From positions 1-40,394 of the forward strand of contig JABXHM010000040.1 of NCBI GenBank assembly GCA_013373625.1: a DNA stretch of 40,394 nucleotides, read 5' to 3'. The stretch's first letter is position 1. Each line of letters starts with the position of its first letter. Source of the stretch: Alteromonadaceae bacterium (GTDB lineage: Bacteria; Pseudomonadota; Gammaproteobacteria; Enterobacterales; Alteromonadaceae). The position numbers and the translations under genes are program-made. The notes beneath the pieces are model-generated. The model had not been told where the DNA came from. It saw only the letters and a list, made by a program, of their open reading frames with translations, and did no database searches. Of this stretch, positions 8,020 through 16,187 are shown piece after piece.

Positions 8020-10344
8020 ATGACCCTTAAGTTGCGACTTCTTGTTACGATTATTCCACTGGTTCTGACAGCAATACTTGTGGTTGCGGCGGTAGCGCTC
8101 CAGTTAGGTGTGACAGAGTCAAAAGAAGCGCTGACAGAGGCGGCCTCAGATAAGCTCAAAGTTGAGAGCAACCAAACTTCACAAGCCATTATACGCTACC
8201 TCAAGACTATTGAAAGCCAGGTCAGGTCAATGTCTTCACAAAGCTATGTTGCGCAAGCTGCTGATGACTTTATTGGTGCTTTTAATCGTTATTCGGAACA
8301 ACGAGCAGTGTTAAGTGAGGCGCAGAAAAGTCAGTTATCAACCTATTATACAGAGGATTTTGCTAGTCGTTTTGAAAAGAGAAATAACACGCAGCCGAAT
8401 AATCCGGAAAGCTTAGTCAACAATCTGTCTTCTAATACCAAGGCACTTCAGTTTGATTTTATAGCCGGGTCCGATTTTGCTATTGGCGAAAAAGATGGAT
8501 TATACCGTCTGACTAACACAACCGACTATGCCCGCTATCATGATCAGTATCATGACTATTTCAGGTCTTTTCTCCAGGAATTTGGGTACTACGATATTTT
8601 CATTGTCGATGTGGACTCCGGCAATATCGTTTATTCGGTATTTAAAGAACTCGATTACGCCACCAACGTTACTTCGGGCCCTTACGCCAATACCGGTATT
8701 GGCGAGGTGTTTAAAAAAGCAGCAGCCAGTAGCGCTGCTGATAATGTCTATTTTAGTGCACTGGATAGTTACTTACCCTCCTATAACGCGATGGCTGGGT
8801 TTATTGCCTCACCTATTTCGAGCCAGTCAGGGCAGGTTGAGGCGGTACTCATATTCCAGATGCCGCTGAATGTGATTAGTGAAATCATGACCCACGGCAG
8901 GGATTGGCAGGAAGCTGGCCTGGGGGAGTCTGGGGAAACGTACATTGTGTCACCCCAGGGTACGTTAGTTACTGAAAGCCGCTTCTTTTTGGAGGAACCG
9001 CAGCAGTATAACGCGGCAATAGCGGAGACATCCCCGTCAATAGCACGGCAAATTAAACTGGCTGGCACCTCTGTAGGCCTGCAACCGGTGTCGAGCGCCA
9101 CTGCGAAAAAAGCGCTGAAAGGCCAAAGCGGTTTTGAAAGCGTAATTGACTACCGTGGTGTCGAGGTGTTTTCTGCTTATTCACCAATTCAAATGGGCGA
9201 ATATCAATATGCTGCGTTGGCAGAGATTGACGTTGAAGAAGCATTGCGGCCGGCAACAGCGTTAAGAAATAAACTGCTAATGGGCACATTAATAGCCACC
9301 GTGGTGATTGCATCCGTCGCGGTACTGTTGGCTATTTGGTTAGCCAGTCGCCTGGTTAAACCTTTAAACGAAGTGGGGAATGCCTGTAAAGCGCTGACAT
9401 CGGGTGAGGGCGATCTGACCATTCAGCTTGAACGCTCCAACATTCCGGAAATTAATCGCATTATAGAGCCTTTTAATGCTTTTATTGGTCAGGTTAGAGA
9501 AATTATTTCTCAGATCAAAATCGATGCTGCTTCGCTTGCTTCTGCGTCGGAAGAGCTCAGCGCGGTCACCGAACAGGGTGAGCAAAATGCCGTGGACCAA
9601 AATGAACAAATGCGAATTGTGGATGACGCAATTAAGCGTTTGTCGGTATCGGTTAACGAGGTAGCAAATTCAACGGCGATGAGTCGCGATCATGGTGATA
9701 AAGCTAATGTATCTTTAAGCGAAAATAAAGAACGTGCCGATTATGTTGCCGACAATATTCAGTTGTTGGTGAAGCTCATTCAGGACTCGTCAAAGGTAAT
9801 CAGCGCACTGAAAGAAGAAGTAGGGCAGATTACTTCTTTGCTTGATGTGATTAATAGCATTGCTGATCAAACTAACCTATTGGCACTGAATGCCGCCATA
9901 GAGGCTGCCAGGGCGGGTGAAGCCGGGCGGGGCTTCTCAGTTGTGGCAGACGAGGTGAGAGCATTAGCCAGTCGTTCGCAACGAAGCACAGAGGAAATTG
10001 GCCAGTTGATAGAAAAAATGAACCGCTCATCAATACAGTCTGTGCTGGCGATGGAAAAAGCAGAGGCGGCTGCCAGTGGCGGTATTCATCTTGTTGAATT
10101 AGTGACAACAGCCATGCGCGAGCTGAGTGAGACTATCGACCAGGTGCAAAATATGGCGAGCCTCGTAGCCGAAGCGACCCGAGAGCAAGAAAGTACCTCG
10201 AACGTGGTGTTGGGCAGCGTTGATACGGTTAATTCATTATCTGATGAACTGCGTACCGGGGCGACTCAAATTAGTAGCGCTGCACACGAGTTGGCGGCGA
10301 TTGCCAATAATACGCAGGCCATGGTTGACCGTTTCAAGGTTTAA
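8020..10344 (+). CDS. Methyl-accepting chemotaxis protein with large periplasmic sensor domain
   Basis: 774-residue transmembrane chemoreceptor. The ATG at 8020 is chosen because GGAG lies 9 bases upstream and the product begins directly with a membrane helix (residues ~5-28). A large periplasmic domain of about 385 residues, probably double-Cache, precedes a second helix at ~417-442. A HAMP region follows ([20 protein letters not shown]), then the signalling coiled coil. The conserved hairpin tip, [20 protein letters not shown] and onward to [11 protein letters not shown], lies near residues 610-650. The C-terminus ends in MVDRFKV without a CheR-tethering pentapeptide. It presumably signals through a CheA/CheW array encoded elsewhere; the ligand is unknown. 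Confidence 0.94.
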   Translation: MTLKLRLLVTIIPLVLTAILVVAAVALQLGVTESKEALTEAASDKLKVESNQTSQAIIRYLKTIESQVRSMSSQSYVAQAADDFIGAFNRYSEQRAVLSEAQKSQLSTYYTEDFASRFEKRNNTQPNNPESLVNNLSSNTKALQFDFIAGSDFAIGEKDGLYRLTNTTDYARYHDQYHDYFRSFLQEFGYYDIFIVDVDSGNIVYSVFKELDYATNVTSGPYANTGIGEVFKKAAASSAADNVYFSALDSYLPSYNAMAGFIASPISSQSGQVEAVLIFQMPLNVISEIMTHGRDWQEAGLGESGETYIVSPQGTLVTESRFFLEEPQQYNAAIAETSPSIARQIKLAGTSVGLQPVSSATAKKALKGQSGFESVIDYRGVEVFSAYSPIQMGEYQYAALAEIDVEEALRPATALRNKLLMGTLIATVVIASVAVLLAIWLASRLVKPLNEVGNACKALTSGEGDLTIQLERSNIPEINRIIEPFNAFIGQVREIISQIKIDAASLASASEELSAVTEQGEQNAVDQNEQMRIVDDAIKRLSVSVNEVANSTAMSRDHGDKANVSLSENKERADYVADNIQLLVKLIQDSSKVISALKEEVGQITSLLDVINSIADQTNLLALNAAIEAARAGEAGRGFSVVADEVRALASRSQRSTEEIGQLIEKMNRSSIQSVLAMEKAEAAASGGIHLVELVTTAMRELSETIDQVQNMASLVAEATREQESTSNVVLGSVDTVNSLSDELRTGATQISSAAHELAAIANNTQAMVDRFKV

Positions 10345-10364
10345 CGAACTGCTCAATAGAACTC

Positions 10365-10395
10365 AATAAATTAAGCAGCCAGTGGCACTGGCTGC
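10365..10395 (-). terminator. Intrinsic terminator of pheA
   Basis: Perfect 9-bp stem GCAGCCAGT / ACTGGCTGC with a 3-base loop at 10375-10395. On the minus strand it is followed by the T-rich run TTAATTTATT. It starts 10 bases beyond the pheA stop. It may also limit read-through from the convergent chemoreceptor gene, although the plus strand has no T-tract after it. Confidence 0.75.
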
Positions 10396-10404
10396 TACAG
10401 TCAG

Positions 10405-11589
10405 CTACTCCGCTGTAAGGGCTTTAGAGGCGGCGACCTTGGTGGGGTTTATTTCTTCGCTGGGATAACAGCCCAGAACTTTAAGATAGCGTGTAATGCG
10501 TTTAAGTTCAGCCATTGCGCTTTGTACCGGACCATCCTGCGTATTGCCCTCAACATCAATATAAAAAAGCTCTTCCCACGGGTTGCCGGGGATCGGTCTT
10601 GATTCGAGTTTAGTCATATTAATATTGTTAGCTTTTAACACTAAAAGAGCTTCAACCAAGGCACCGGCCTTTTGTACGGTAGACATCACAAACGTGGTTT
10701 TAGCGGGCACCTGTAGAGGCACGTTAACCGGCTGCTTGGCAACAACAATAAAGCGGCTGTGATTTTCTTTTTGATTAGCCAGGTTAGATTTTATAGCGAA
10801 CAGGCCATACAAGTTTCCACCCGCTTCACTGCCTATCGCGGCCACGTCATCACGGTTGAGCTCACTGACTTTAAGCATGGCAGATGAAGTAGCGTCCATC
10901 GTTTTAACTTCAACATTGCCCAGCTCGGCGAGAAAGTGGCTACACTGGGTAAATACCTGAGGGTGCGCGTAAAGCGTTTTTATGTTGGCCAGCGTGGTTT
11001 CTTTGGCTACCAATAATGAGTGCTTAATGGGGTGTGTCAACTCACCAATAATACTAAGTTCGGTATTTTGCAGCTGGTCATAGACTTCGTTAATACTGCC
11101 TGAAGTCGTGTTTTCAACAGGGAGTACAGCGTAGTCTGCTTCATTGGTTTCTACTTTATTCACGACTTCGCGAAAACTTTGACAACCCAGCTCCAGTAGA
11201 TCGCCGGGACGACGTGAAAAATACTTTTGTGTTGCCAAATAACTATATGAGCCCCGATCACCCAAAAACGCGACTCTGTTGAGTGGCAGGGCGCTGCCAG
11301 GATTAGCGCGTGCAGCCAGTGTCGCCTGTTGGTTGAGAACCGAGTCTTCAATTATGACGTGGAATATTTGCGTTATGTAATGGGCGTCGAGATTCTGTTT
11401 TTGCCCTTCTTTAATCAAGCGGATTAACAGTTGTTCTTCACGCTTTGGATCCCGTACCGGGATGTGATGTTTTATTTTAGTTTCGGCAACCTGATTGGTC
11501 AGGCCGCGGCGCTCTGATAACAGGTTCAAAAGTTCACTATCAAGTGCAGTAATTCGTTCTCTAATTTTATCTAATTCAGGGGCAGACAT
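10405..11589 (-). CDS. pheA: Bifunctional chorismate mutase / prephenate dehydratase (P-protein)
   Basis: Turns chorismate into prephenate and then phenylpyruvate, committing flux to phenylalanine. 394 residues. An AroQ chorismate mutase domain (about 1-95) is followed by a prephenate dehydratase domain starting at VAFLGDRGSYSYLAT and including PVENTTSGSINEVYD and VVAKQPV. The C-terminal ACT domain has the GALVEAL and ESRPIPGNPWEE motifs that bind the feedback inhibitor phenylalanine. AGAGAG precedes the ATG. The gene stands alone, with a terminator 10 bases past its stop. It is preceded by a leader-peptide attenuator, so it is controlled by Phe both at transcription and by enzyme inhibition. 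Confidence 0.96.
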   Translation of the reverse strand: MSAPELDKIRERITALDSELLNLLSERRGLTNQVAETKIKHHIPVRDPKREEQLLIRLIKEGQKQNLDAHYITQIFHVIIEDSVLNQQATLAARANPGSALPLNRVAFLGDRGSYSYLATQKYFSRRPGDLLELGCQSFREVVNKVETNEADYAVLPVENTTSGSINEVYDQLQNTELSIIGELTHPIKHSLLVAKETTLANIKTLYAHPQVFTQCSHFLAELGNVEVKTMDATSSAMLKVSELNRDDVAAIGSEAGGNLYGLFAIKSNLANQKENHSRFIVVAKQPVNVPLQVPAKTTFVMSTVQKAGALVEALLVLKANNINMTKLESRPIPGNPWEELFYIDVEGNTQDGPVQSAMAELKRITRYLKVLGCYPSEEINPTKVAASKALTAE

Positions 11590-11613
11590 ATTATCTCTCT
11601 AACGATTTCTGGC

Positions 11614-11639
11614 AAAAAAAAACCTCCCGTTGGGAGGTT
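11614..11639 (-). terminator. pheA attenuator (leader terminator)
   Basis: On the minus strand AACCTCCC pairs with GGGAGGTT over an AAC loop and is followed by a run of nine T, a textbook intrinsic terminator. It lies between the promoter and the pheA start. The 5' arm CCTCCC can alternatively pair with GGGAGG at the leader-peptide stop codon (an antiterminator). That GAGGG can in turn pair with CCTTC just upstream (a protector hairpin). The three mutually exclusive pairings are read directly from the sequence. Confidence 0.9.
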
Positions 11640-11664
11640 ATTTGCACGCGCAACGTTTCCTCCC

Positions 11665-11724
11665 TCAGATGAAGGTGATAAACGCAAAAAAGCGAGCGGT
11701 ACATTTTTCATTACATAATTTCAT
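11665..11724 (-). CDS. pheL: pheA leader peptide (Phe-rich)
   Basis: A 19-codon frame, MKLCNEKCTARFFAFITFI, ends with TGA about 25 bases before the attenuator hairpin. It has four Phe codons in its last eight, and its tail (FFAFITFI) resembles the Phe-rich tail of E. coli PheL. A ribosome stalled at the Phe codons would cover CCTTC and free GAGGGAGG to form the antiterminator. One that reaches the stop would mask GAGGGAGG and let the terminator form. The ATG is only about 6 bases after the best -10 and has no visible Shine-Dalgarno site. It may be leaderless, or the true promoter may lie further up. Confidence 0.8.
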   Translation of the reverse strand: MKLCNEKCTARFFAFITFI

Positions 11725-11730
11725 GGTGCT

Positions 11731-11759
11731 ACTGTATTGCGCGACACCGTCGCTGTCAA
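11731..11759 (-). promoter_or_regulatory. pheL-pheA promoter
   Basis: Minus-strand TTGACA (11754-11759, perfect -35), 17 bases, then TACAGT (11731-11736, 4 of 6 for -10). It lies just upstream of the leader peptide and downstream of the response-regulator stop. The spacing and the perfect -35 make it the best promoter candidate in this gap. No TyrR box was seen near it. Confidence 0.75.
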
Positions 11760-11810
11760 CTGATTTTTACGCATAGTTAAACGCAGAATTATTCAGGTTG
11801 CTTGACAAAT

Positions 11811-12611
11811 TTAATCACTCAGCAATGCAGCCAGCATGGTGCGCACTTCGTTGGGTTCAAAGGGTTTGTCGCACAGTGCATTAACGCCAGTTTGTTGTAT
11901 ATTTGCCATATGCAGACTGTTAGCTGCTTCTGACGTCACCATGATTATGGGAATGTGCGAGGTTTCAGGATTGAAGCGAATAAACTCAGACAGCTCCCGG
12001 CCATCCATTTCCGGCATATTATAGTCTGTGACGACCAGATCGAACGCTTCATCTTTAATGAGCGTTAGCGCCATGGCGCCGTTTTCAGCTTCTTTTATTT
12101 TTTGCAGCCCCATGCCTTCAAGCACTCGCCTTATATGATTTCTGGCGAGTTTACTGTCGTCTACTAACAGCACTCTGACTTCGTGAACATCAAATAAATC
12201 CAGTTCTAACTCATCAGTATTCAACAGATCTAAACTGGCATTTAGCGCCCGTTGTAAATGGATAGTTTCAAACGGCTTGGGCAATATGGCAGCAACGCCT
12301 GCCTGTTTGAATTCCTCCAGTTTAGCGGTGCGCGATTCGCTCGATACCAGCATAAAAGGAATATGCTTAAAGGAGTCATGCTCTTTAGTAAATTTAAGCA
12401 TGTCTATCGCGGTGCCATCTTCAAAATACATTGCGCTAACGATCAGGTCGGCACCGTGCATTTCCACCAGACTCTTTGCTTCGGCAATGTTGGCAGCTGT
12501 ATCTATTTGTTTGACGTTTTCGTTGGTCAGCATACCAGTGATTATTTTTCGCTGAGTATCTGACGGCTCTACCAGCAATATATTAAGGTCTGAAATTGAT
12601 AAGTGTTCCAT
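11811..12611 (-). CDS. Response regulator with two receiver domains, the first degenerate
   Basis: 266 residues containing only two CheY-like receiver domains and no output domain. The second (about 145-266) is canonical: LLVDDS acidic pair (Asp151, Asp152), phosphoacceptor Asp196 in VVTDYNMPEMDG, switch TSE and Lys in CDKPFEP. The first (about 8-130) reads LLVEPSD in place of the acidic pair and DLIVSA in place of DLVVTD. Ala60 therefore stands where the phosphorylated Asp should be, while the Lys of LPKPFE remains. It is thus a pseudo-receiver fused to an active receiver. The gene lies 50 bases downstream of yciH on the same strand. No cognate kinase is adjacent. Confidence 0.9.
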   Translation of the reverse strand: MEHLSISDLNILLVEPSDTQRKIITGMLTNENVKQIDTAANIAEAKSLVEMHGADLIVSAMYFEDGTAIDMLKFTKEHDSFKHIPFMLVSSESRTAKLEEFKQAGVAAILPKPFETIHLQRALNASLDLLNTDELELDLFDVHEVRVLLVDDSKLARNHIRRVLEGMGLQKIKEAENGAMALTLIKDEAFDLVVTDYNMPEMDGRELSEFIRFNPETSHIPIIMVTSEAANSLHMANIQQTGVNALCDKPFEPNEVRTMLAALLSD

Positions 12612-12661
12612 TGAGGCTCTCTTAGTTTACGACGCTGTTTATTTTAATTCCGGGCTGGTTG

Positions 12662-12988
12662 TCATCCGCCAGCAACTTTTGACTTAATGCCCTGTTCTGC
12701 GAGCAATTGTTGAATCTTTTCACGTAAATCGGTTTGTAACTCGATGGTTCCGTTTTTAACCGCACCACCACACCCGCATTTCTGTTTAAGTGTAGTGCAC
12801 AATCCTTTGAGTTGATCATTAGATTGGTCGAGTCCGGTAATGATAGACACACCTTTGCCTTTACGACCTTTTGTTTCGCGTAATATGCGTGCAATGCCAT
12901 CTTTATTTACCGAGCGAGTGTCGTCATTTTGCTGTTTATGCTCGACTCTACCGGTGTCACTACTGTAAACAATTCTCGAATTTTGCAT
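12662..12988 (-). CDS. yciH: SUI1-domain translation factor YciH
   Basis: 108-residue protein of the bacterial SUI1/eIF1-like family. The core shows GRKGKGVSIITGL, LKGLCTTLKQKCGCGGAVKNG and a C-terminal REKIQQLLAEQGIKSKVAGG, matching E. coli YciH in length and motifs. The E. coli homologue is described as a stress-related modulator of translation initiation that binds the small ribosomal subunit. It is divergent from the crsA-like gene, with 131 bp between starts, and is followed by the double-receiver gene, possibly on one transcript. Confidence 0.92.
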   Translation of the reverse strand: MQNSRIVYSSDTGRVEHKQQNDDTRSVNKDGIARILRETKGRKGKGVSIITGLDQSNDQLKGLCTTLKQKCGCGGAVKNGTIELQTDLREKIQQLLAEQGIKSKVAGG

Positions 12989-13119
12989 AGGTTGTTATAA
13001 CTCTCTTAAACTAGACTACACTCTAACCAAGCGATACCGTTTAAATGCAGTAGCTTGTACATGTAAATCGGTATCTCAATGTTAATTCTAGCAAACGCCA
13101 GATGCGAGTGGGAGCATTA

Positions 13120-13422
13120 ATGACGATAAATACACAAGTCAGTAACGACACGACATTGGTCATCCTTGTTGGTGAAAAGTTTGATTTCGTCCTGGTGGAC
13201 AGTTTTCGCCGTGCATACGAAGATCTCCCCGCTGAAATACGGCAGATTGATGTGGATTTGTCGGCGACACAATATATGGACAGTTCAGCCCTGGGTATGC
13301 TGCTTAATATGCAAAAAGTGTTGGCTGGACGACAATTAGTTTACCGTATTATCAATTGCAGGCCACAGATAGCACGAATACTTGAAATATCCCGCTTCAA
13401 TAAGAAGTTCGATATCGAATAA
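13120..13422 (+). CDS. STAS-domain anti-sigma-factor antagonist (CrsA/HsbA-like)
   Basis: 100-residue single STAS domain. The ATG at 13120 is preferred because GGGAG lies 5 bases upstream and the start lines up with the domain. QYMDSSALGMLL contains the conserved serine region that is phosphorylated in SpoIIAA-like proteins. It lies 17 bases before a gene encoding a receiver-phosphatase-kinase protein that would act on it. This pairing matches Shewanella CrsA/CrsR and Pseudomonas HsbA/HsbR, where phosphorylation of the STAS protein decides which partner it binds. The sigma-S connection is known for Shewanella and is inferred here. Confidence 0.87.
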   Translation: MTINTQVSNDTTLVILVGEKFDFVLVDSFRRAYEDLPAEIRQIDVDLSATQYMDSSALGMLLNMQKVLAGRQLVYRIINCRPQIARILEISRFNKKFDIE

Positions 13423-13439
13423 AGGATTATTGACGCCTT

Positions 13440-15107
13440 ATGCTAAAAGTCTTGATTGTCGATGACGAAGAAATCAATCGCATAATGCTTGCTGAAATGC
13501 TCAGAGAAGCGGGTTATGCAGATTGCATTGAGGCTGAAAATGGCATAAAGGCAATTGAAAAAGCGCGGGAATACAAACCGGATATCGTGTTACTGGATGT
13601 AATTATGCCTGGCATGTCAGGCATTGAAGCCGCGCCATTACTCAAAGCGACGTCGCCGGAGTGTCACATGCCGGTGTTATTTATTACCAGCCTTGATGAT
13701 GAGGAAAGCCTGGTAAGGTGCCTGGAATGCGGCGGTGATGATTTTATTTCAAAGCCATTCGAAAAAGTTATTCTCAAAGCTAAGCTCGCAGCTCATGCTC
13801 GCTCACGCCGGCAAAGTTTAGAAATTAAAGATAAAAACCGCTCGCTGACCTATTTTCAGCAGGAGGTAGAGCGCAACCATCGCATTGTTGAGCATATTTT
13901 TGATAACGCGTTAACGCATAATAGCGTCGAAAAAAGCTACTTCGATTTATACAGTCAGCCCACTACCCAGTTTAATGGTGATTTGTTTTTGTGCGAAAAA
14001 AGTCCTTCCGGTGGGGTATACCTTTTTGTGGGTGATTTTACCAGTCATGGGCTAGCCTCAGCCATTGGCGCTATTCCGGTCGCCCAGTCTTTTAGTTCAA
14101 TGACCAAACGTGGTTTAGCTGTTGAAGAGATAGCGTACCGGCTTAATGCACTGCTCTATTCACTGTTGCCAGTTGATATGTTTTGTGTCGCTGCCATTAT
14201 CGAGTTTACGCAAAAAGGGGATCAGTTTACCGTGTGGAGTGGTGGTTTGCCGCGAATGGCGCTGAAAACATCAGATAACTCTCTGCGCCATACCATTGAT
14301 GCACAGCATATGCCGTTGGGTATTCTTTCAAACGATGAGTTTGAACAGACGTGTCAAGTTTTTCACGCTCAGGCAGGGGATACGTTATTAATGTACACCG
14401 ATGGGTTAATGGAATGTCAGCATCCTATTCATGGTTTGCTCGGGGAAGAGGGTATTGAAGCGTGGTTTTTAGCAGAGGCGTCGGTTTCTTCAGATACCCT
14501 CGTTAAAAAAGCTACCGAGTACCGCGGCGGTCTGCCACCTGATGACGACTTGACGGTAGTACAATTTAGTTGTCGGCCATTTGAGTTCGAGATCGCCAGA
14601 AATAAAAGGATAGAGGTGCCATTTACATTGTCATTTCATTTGCGGGCAGGGCACATCAAGCAAGCAAAACTGATCGATCACCTGATGAGGATCGTAAACG
14701 GTGTACCGGGGCTGGCAGTGATTCGCTCAGAGATTTTTACTGTATTAACGGAATTAACCAACAATGCTATTGAGCATGGGTTACTGGGTATGTGTTCTCA
14801 GATGAAAGCAGAGCCGGAAGGGTTTATCGAGTACTACGAGTTGCGCGCAGAGCGCCTGGCCAAGTTGACAGAGGGTGATATTTGGATCGATATAAGTTAC
14901 CCGGTCAAACAAAACGTTACAAATACCGGGCAGCAAGGATTACTTGAAATCGCGGTAAGGGACAATGGACCGGGATTTACTGAGACAACCTTGAAAGGCG
15001 CTGATGATCAGGCTTTTGGTCGCGGCCTGGCGCTTGTTCGCGAGTTAAGTGAGCAAGTTGATATCACTGATGGTGGTAACAAAACCCGGGTATTACTAAA
15101 AGTATAA
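13440..15107 (+). CDS. Response regulator fused to PP2C phosphatase and serine-kinase domain (CrsR/HsbR-like)
   Basis: 555 residues in three modules. A receiver occupies about 1-120 (acidic pair Asp8/Asp9, phosphoacceptor Asp53 in LLDVIMPGMSG, Lys in SKPFEK). A SpoIIE/PP2C phosphatase spans about 165-380, with metal-site motifs VGDFTSHGLASA, MYTDGLME and PDDDLTVVQF. A GHKL kinase/anti-sigma domain occupies about 410-555 (ELTNNAIEHG, RDNGPGF, GRGLALVRELSEQ). All key residues appear intact. With the STAS gene 17 bases upstream it forms a complete partner-switch module. In Shewanella the CrsR kinase-like domain sequesters RpoS and the dephosphorylated STAS partner releases it. The target here is inferred, not shown. 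Confidence 0.93.
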   Translation: MLKVLIVDDEEINRIMLAEMLREAGYADCIEAENGIKAIEKAREYKPDIVLLDVIMPGMSGIEAAPLLKATSPECHMPVLFITSLDDEESLVRCLECGGDDFISKPFEKVILKAKLAAHARSRRQSLEIKDKNRSLTYFQQEVERNHRIVEHIFDNALTHNSVEKSYFDLYSQPTTQFNGDLFLCEKSPSGGVYLFVGDFTSHGLASAIGAIPVAQSFSSMTKRGLAVEEIAYRLNALLYSLLPVDMFCVAAIIEFTQKGDQFTVWSGGLPRMALKTSDNSLRHTIDAQHMPLGILSNDEFEQTCQVFHAQAGDTLLMYTDGLMECQHPIHGLLGEEGIEAWFLAEASVSSDTLVKKATEYRGGLPPDDDLTVVQFSCRPFEFEIARNKRIEVPFTLSFHLRAGHIKQAKLIDHLMRIVNGVPGLAVIRSEIFTVLTELTNNAIEHGLLGMCSQMKAEPEGFIEYYELRAERLAKLTEGDIWIDISYPVKQNVTNTGQQGLLEIAVRDNGPGFTETTLKGADDQAFGRGLALVRELSEQVDITDGGNKTRVLLKV

Positions 15108-15239
15108 CCGTTATCATTTAAGCAGTTGTGAAATACACATTCGACTCCATAACTTAAATTGGTCGTTGGACACATTGCGCGGGTGCCCGTTATGGTAGGG
15201 AGCGTCCTGGCGGAGAGTTAAATTTATTTGGAGAGCAGT

Positions 15240-15680
15240 ATGTTAAAGTCGATTTTCGCAATGATAAAAGGTTCGCCTTCGGAAAGTCCTAATCCTCGTC
15301 AATTGGAAATTGCCACCGCTGCGCTGTTCGCTGAAGTCGTTAAAGCAGATAATCAGTCAGACGAGCGAGAAATATCTACGCTGAAACAGCTGATTAATGA
15401 ACACTTTGACTTGTCTCAGGAAGAGCTCGATAACGTGGTGAGCGTTGCTGATGCCCGCTCCGATGATGCCGTTGATCTTGTGCAGTTTACCCACGCGCTT
15501 AACGAAGGAATGAGTGCCGAAGACAAAGAAAGTATTATGTTGGGATTATGGCGGGTGGCTTATGCTGACAATACCCTTGATCCGCATGAAGAGTACATTA
15601 TTCGCAAAATTGCCGACTTGCTGTACATTCCCCACAGTCGCTTTATTAAAACTAAGTTGACCGCAAAGCCTGAGCAATAA
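15240..15680 (+). CDS. TerB-like / COG4103 family protein
   Basis: 146 residues from the ATG at 15240, which has TTGGAGAG just upstream; a TTG four codons earlier would overlap that ribosome site. The protein is all-helical with two acidic TerB-type repeats: AALFAEVVKADNQSDEREI and WRVAYADNTLDPHEEYIIR. Asp/Glu clusters in each are typical of a metal-binding TerB fold. It has no signal peptide or membrane helix. It stands alone, 132 bases after the crsR-like gene. Function is unknown; TerB relatives are linked to tellurite or membrane stress, but the standalone form is common in marine gammaproteobacteria. Confidence 0.82.
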   Translation: MLKSIFAMIKGSPSESPNPRQLEIATAALFAEVVKADNQSDEREISTLKQLINEHFDLSQEELDNVVSVADARSDDAVDLVQFTHALNEGMSAEDKESIMLGLWRVAYADNTLDPHEEYIIRKIADLLYIPHSRFIKTKLTAKPEQ

Positions 15681-16187
15681 TTACCCCCAAGTTTGCTCTG
15701 CAAGCTGGTGTTGCTACGTGTTTTTCTGACGACACTCAACGCTTGTTCTCCTGATTGCTCCCGCAGTTAGTACCGTTACACGACATTCTTCGCACATACC
15801 TGTTGCCAATTAGCAACAGGTACTCGGTGTTCAAGTCAGGCTTCCTTCAATATAAAGCTCTATGTAGCTGAAAATTAATCGCTATTTACATCTGGTACAA
15901 ACTCTGCAGAAGACGTTCGACAGGGCAAATCTGAATAAACAGCGATATTGGCTTATCTGGAATCAGAGTGGGGCACATTGATAACGATTCGCTGACAACG
16001 CTGACTGTGTCAGGCTGATAGTCGTTTGCAATAAACAGAAGGAAGGCAGGTTATCAAACATATTACTCACGCAATTTATATGCAACGTTATGCTTGCTGT
16101 ACAGGCATGATTTATTGCATGACTCACTTAATCCGCTGAATTGTGTAAATAGGCGTTATAACGTTGTCGAACTATCAGCGCTATGCG
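15681..16187. other. Long intergenic region upstream of glrK
   Basis: About 500 bp without a supportable gene. It holds an imperfect 7-bp hairpin just after the TerB-like stop (AGTTTGC/GCAAGCT around 15690-15706, no adjacent T-run) and a strong hairpin at 15797-15822. The rest shows no clear promoter. In enterobacteria the glrK upstream region carries the sRNA gene glmY. No GlmY terminator or canonical sigma-54 site with correct spacing was found here. Confidence 0.5.
15797..15822. repeat. Perfect 10-bp inverted repeat upstream of glrK
   Basis: TACCTGTTGC and GCAACAGGTA flank a 6-base CAATTA loop. The stem is stable and perfectly symmetric but has no T-tract on either side, so it is not a standard terminator. 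It could be an operator or part of an RNA structure. Confidence 0.6.

Noticed and set aside
15690..15706. Hairpin after the TerB-like gene as terminator
   Set aside because: Stem has a G-T pair and no T-run directly follows; kept only as a remark in the intergenic entry.
16108..16126. Sigma-54-like element GG...TTGC upstream of glrK
   Set aside because: The GG-to-GC spacing is 11 bases instead of the strict 10, and no TGTC-N10-GACA GlrR site was found nearby.
16080..16139. 19-codon Cys-containing frame (MQRYACCTGMIYCMTHLIR) just before glrK
   Set aside because: No ribosome site, no recognisable family and no linked structure; short frames like this arise by chance.
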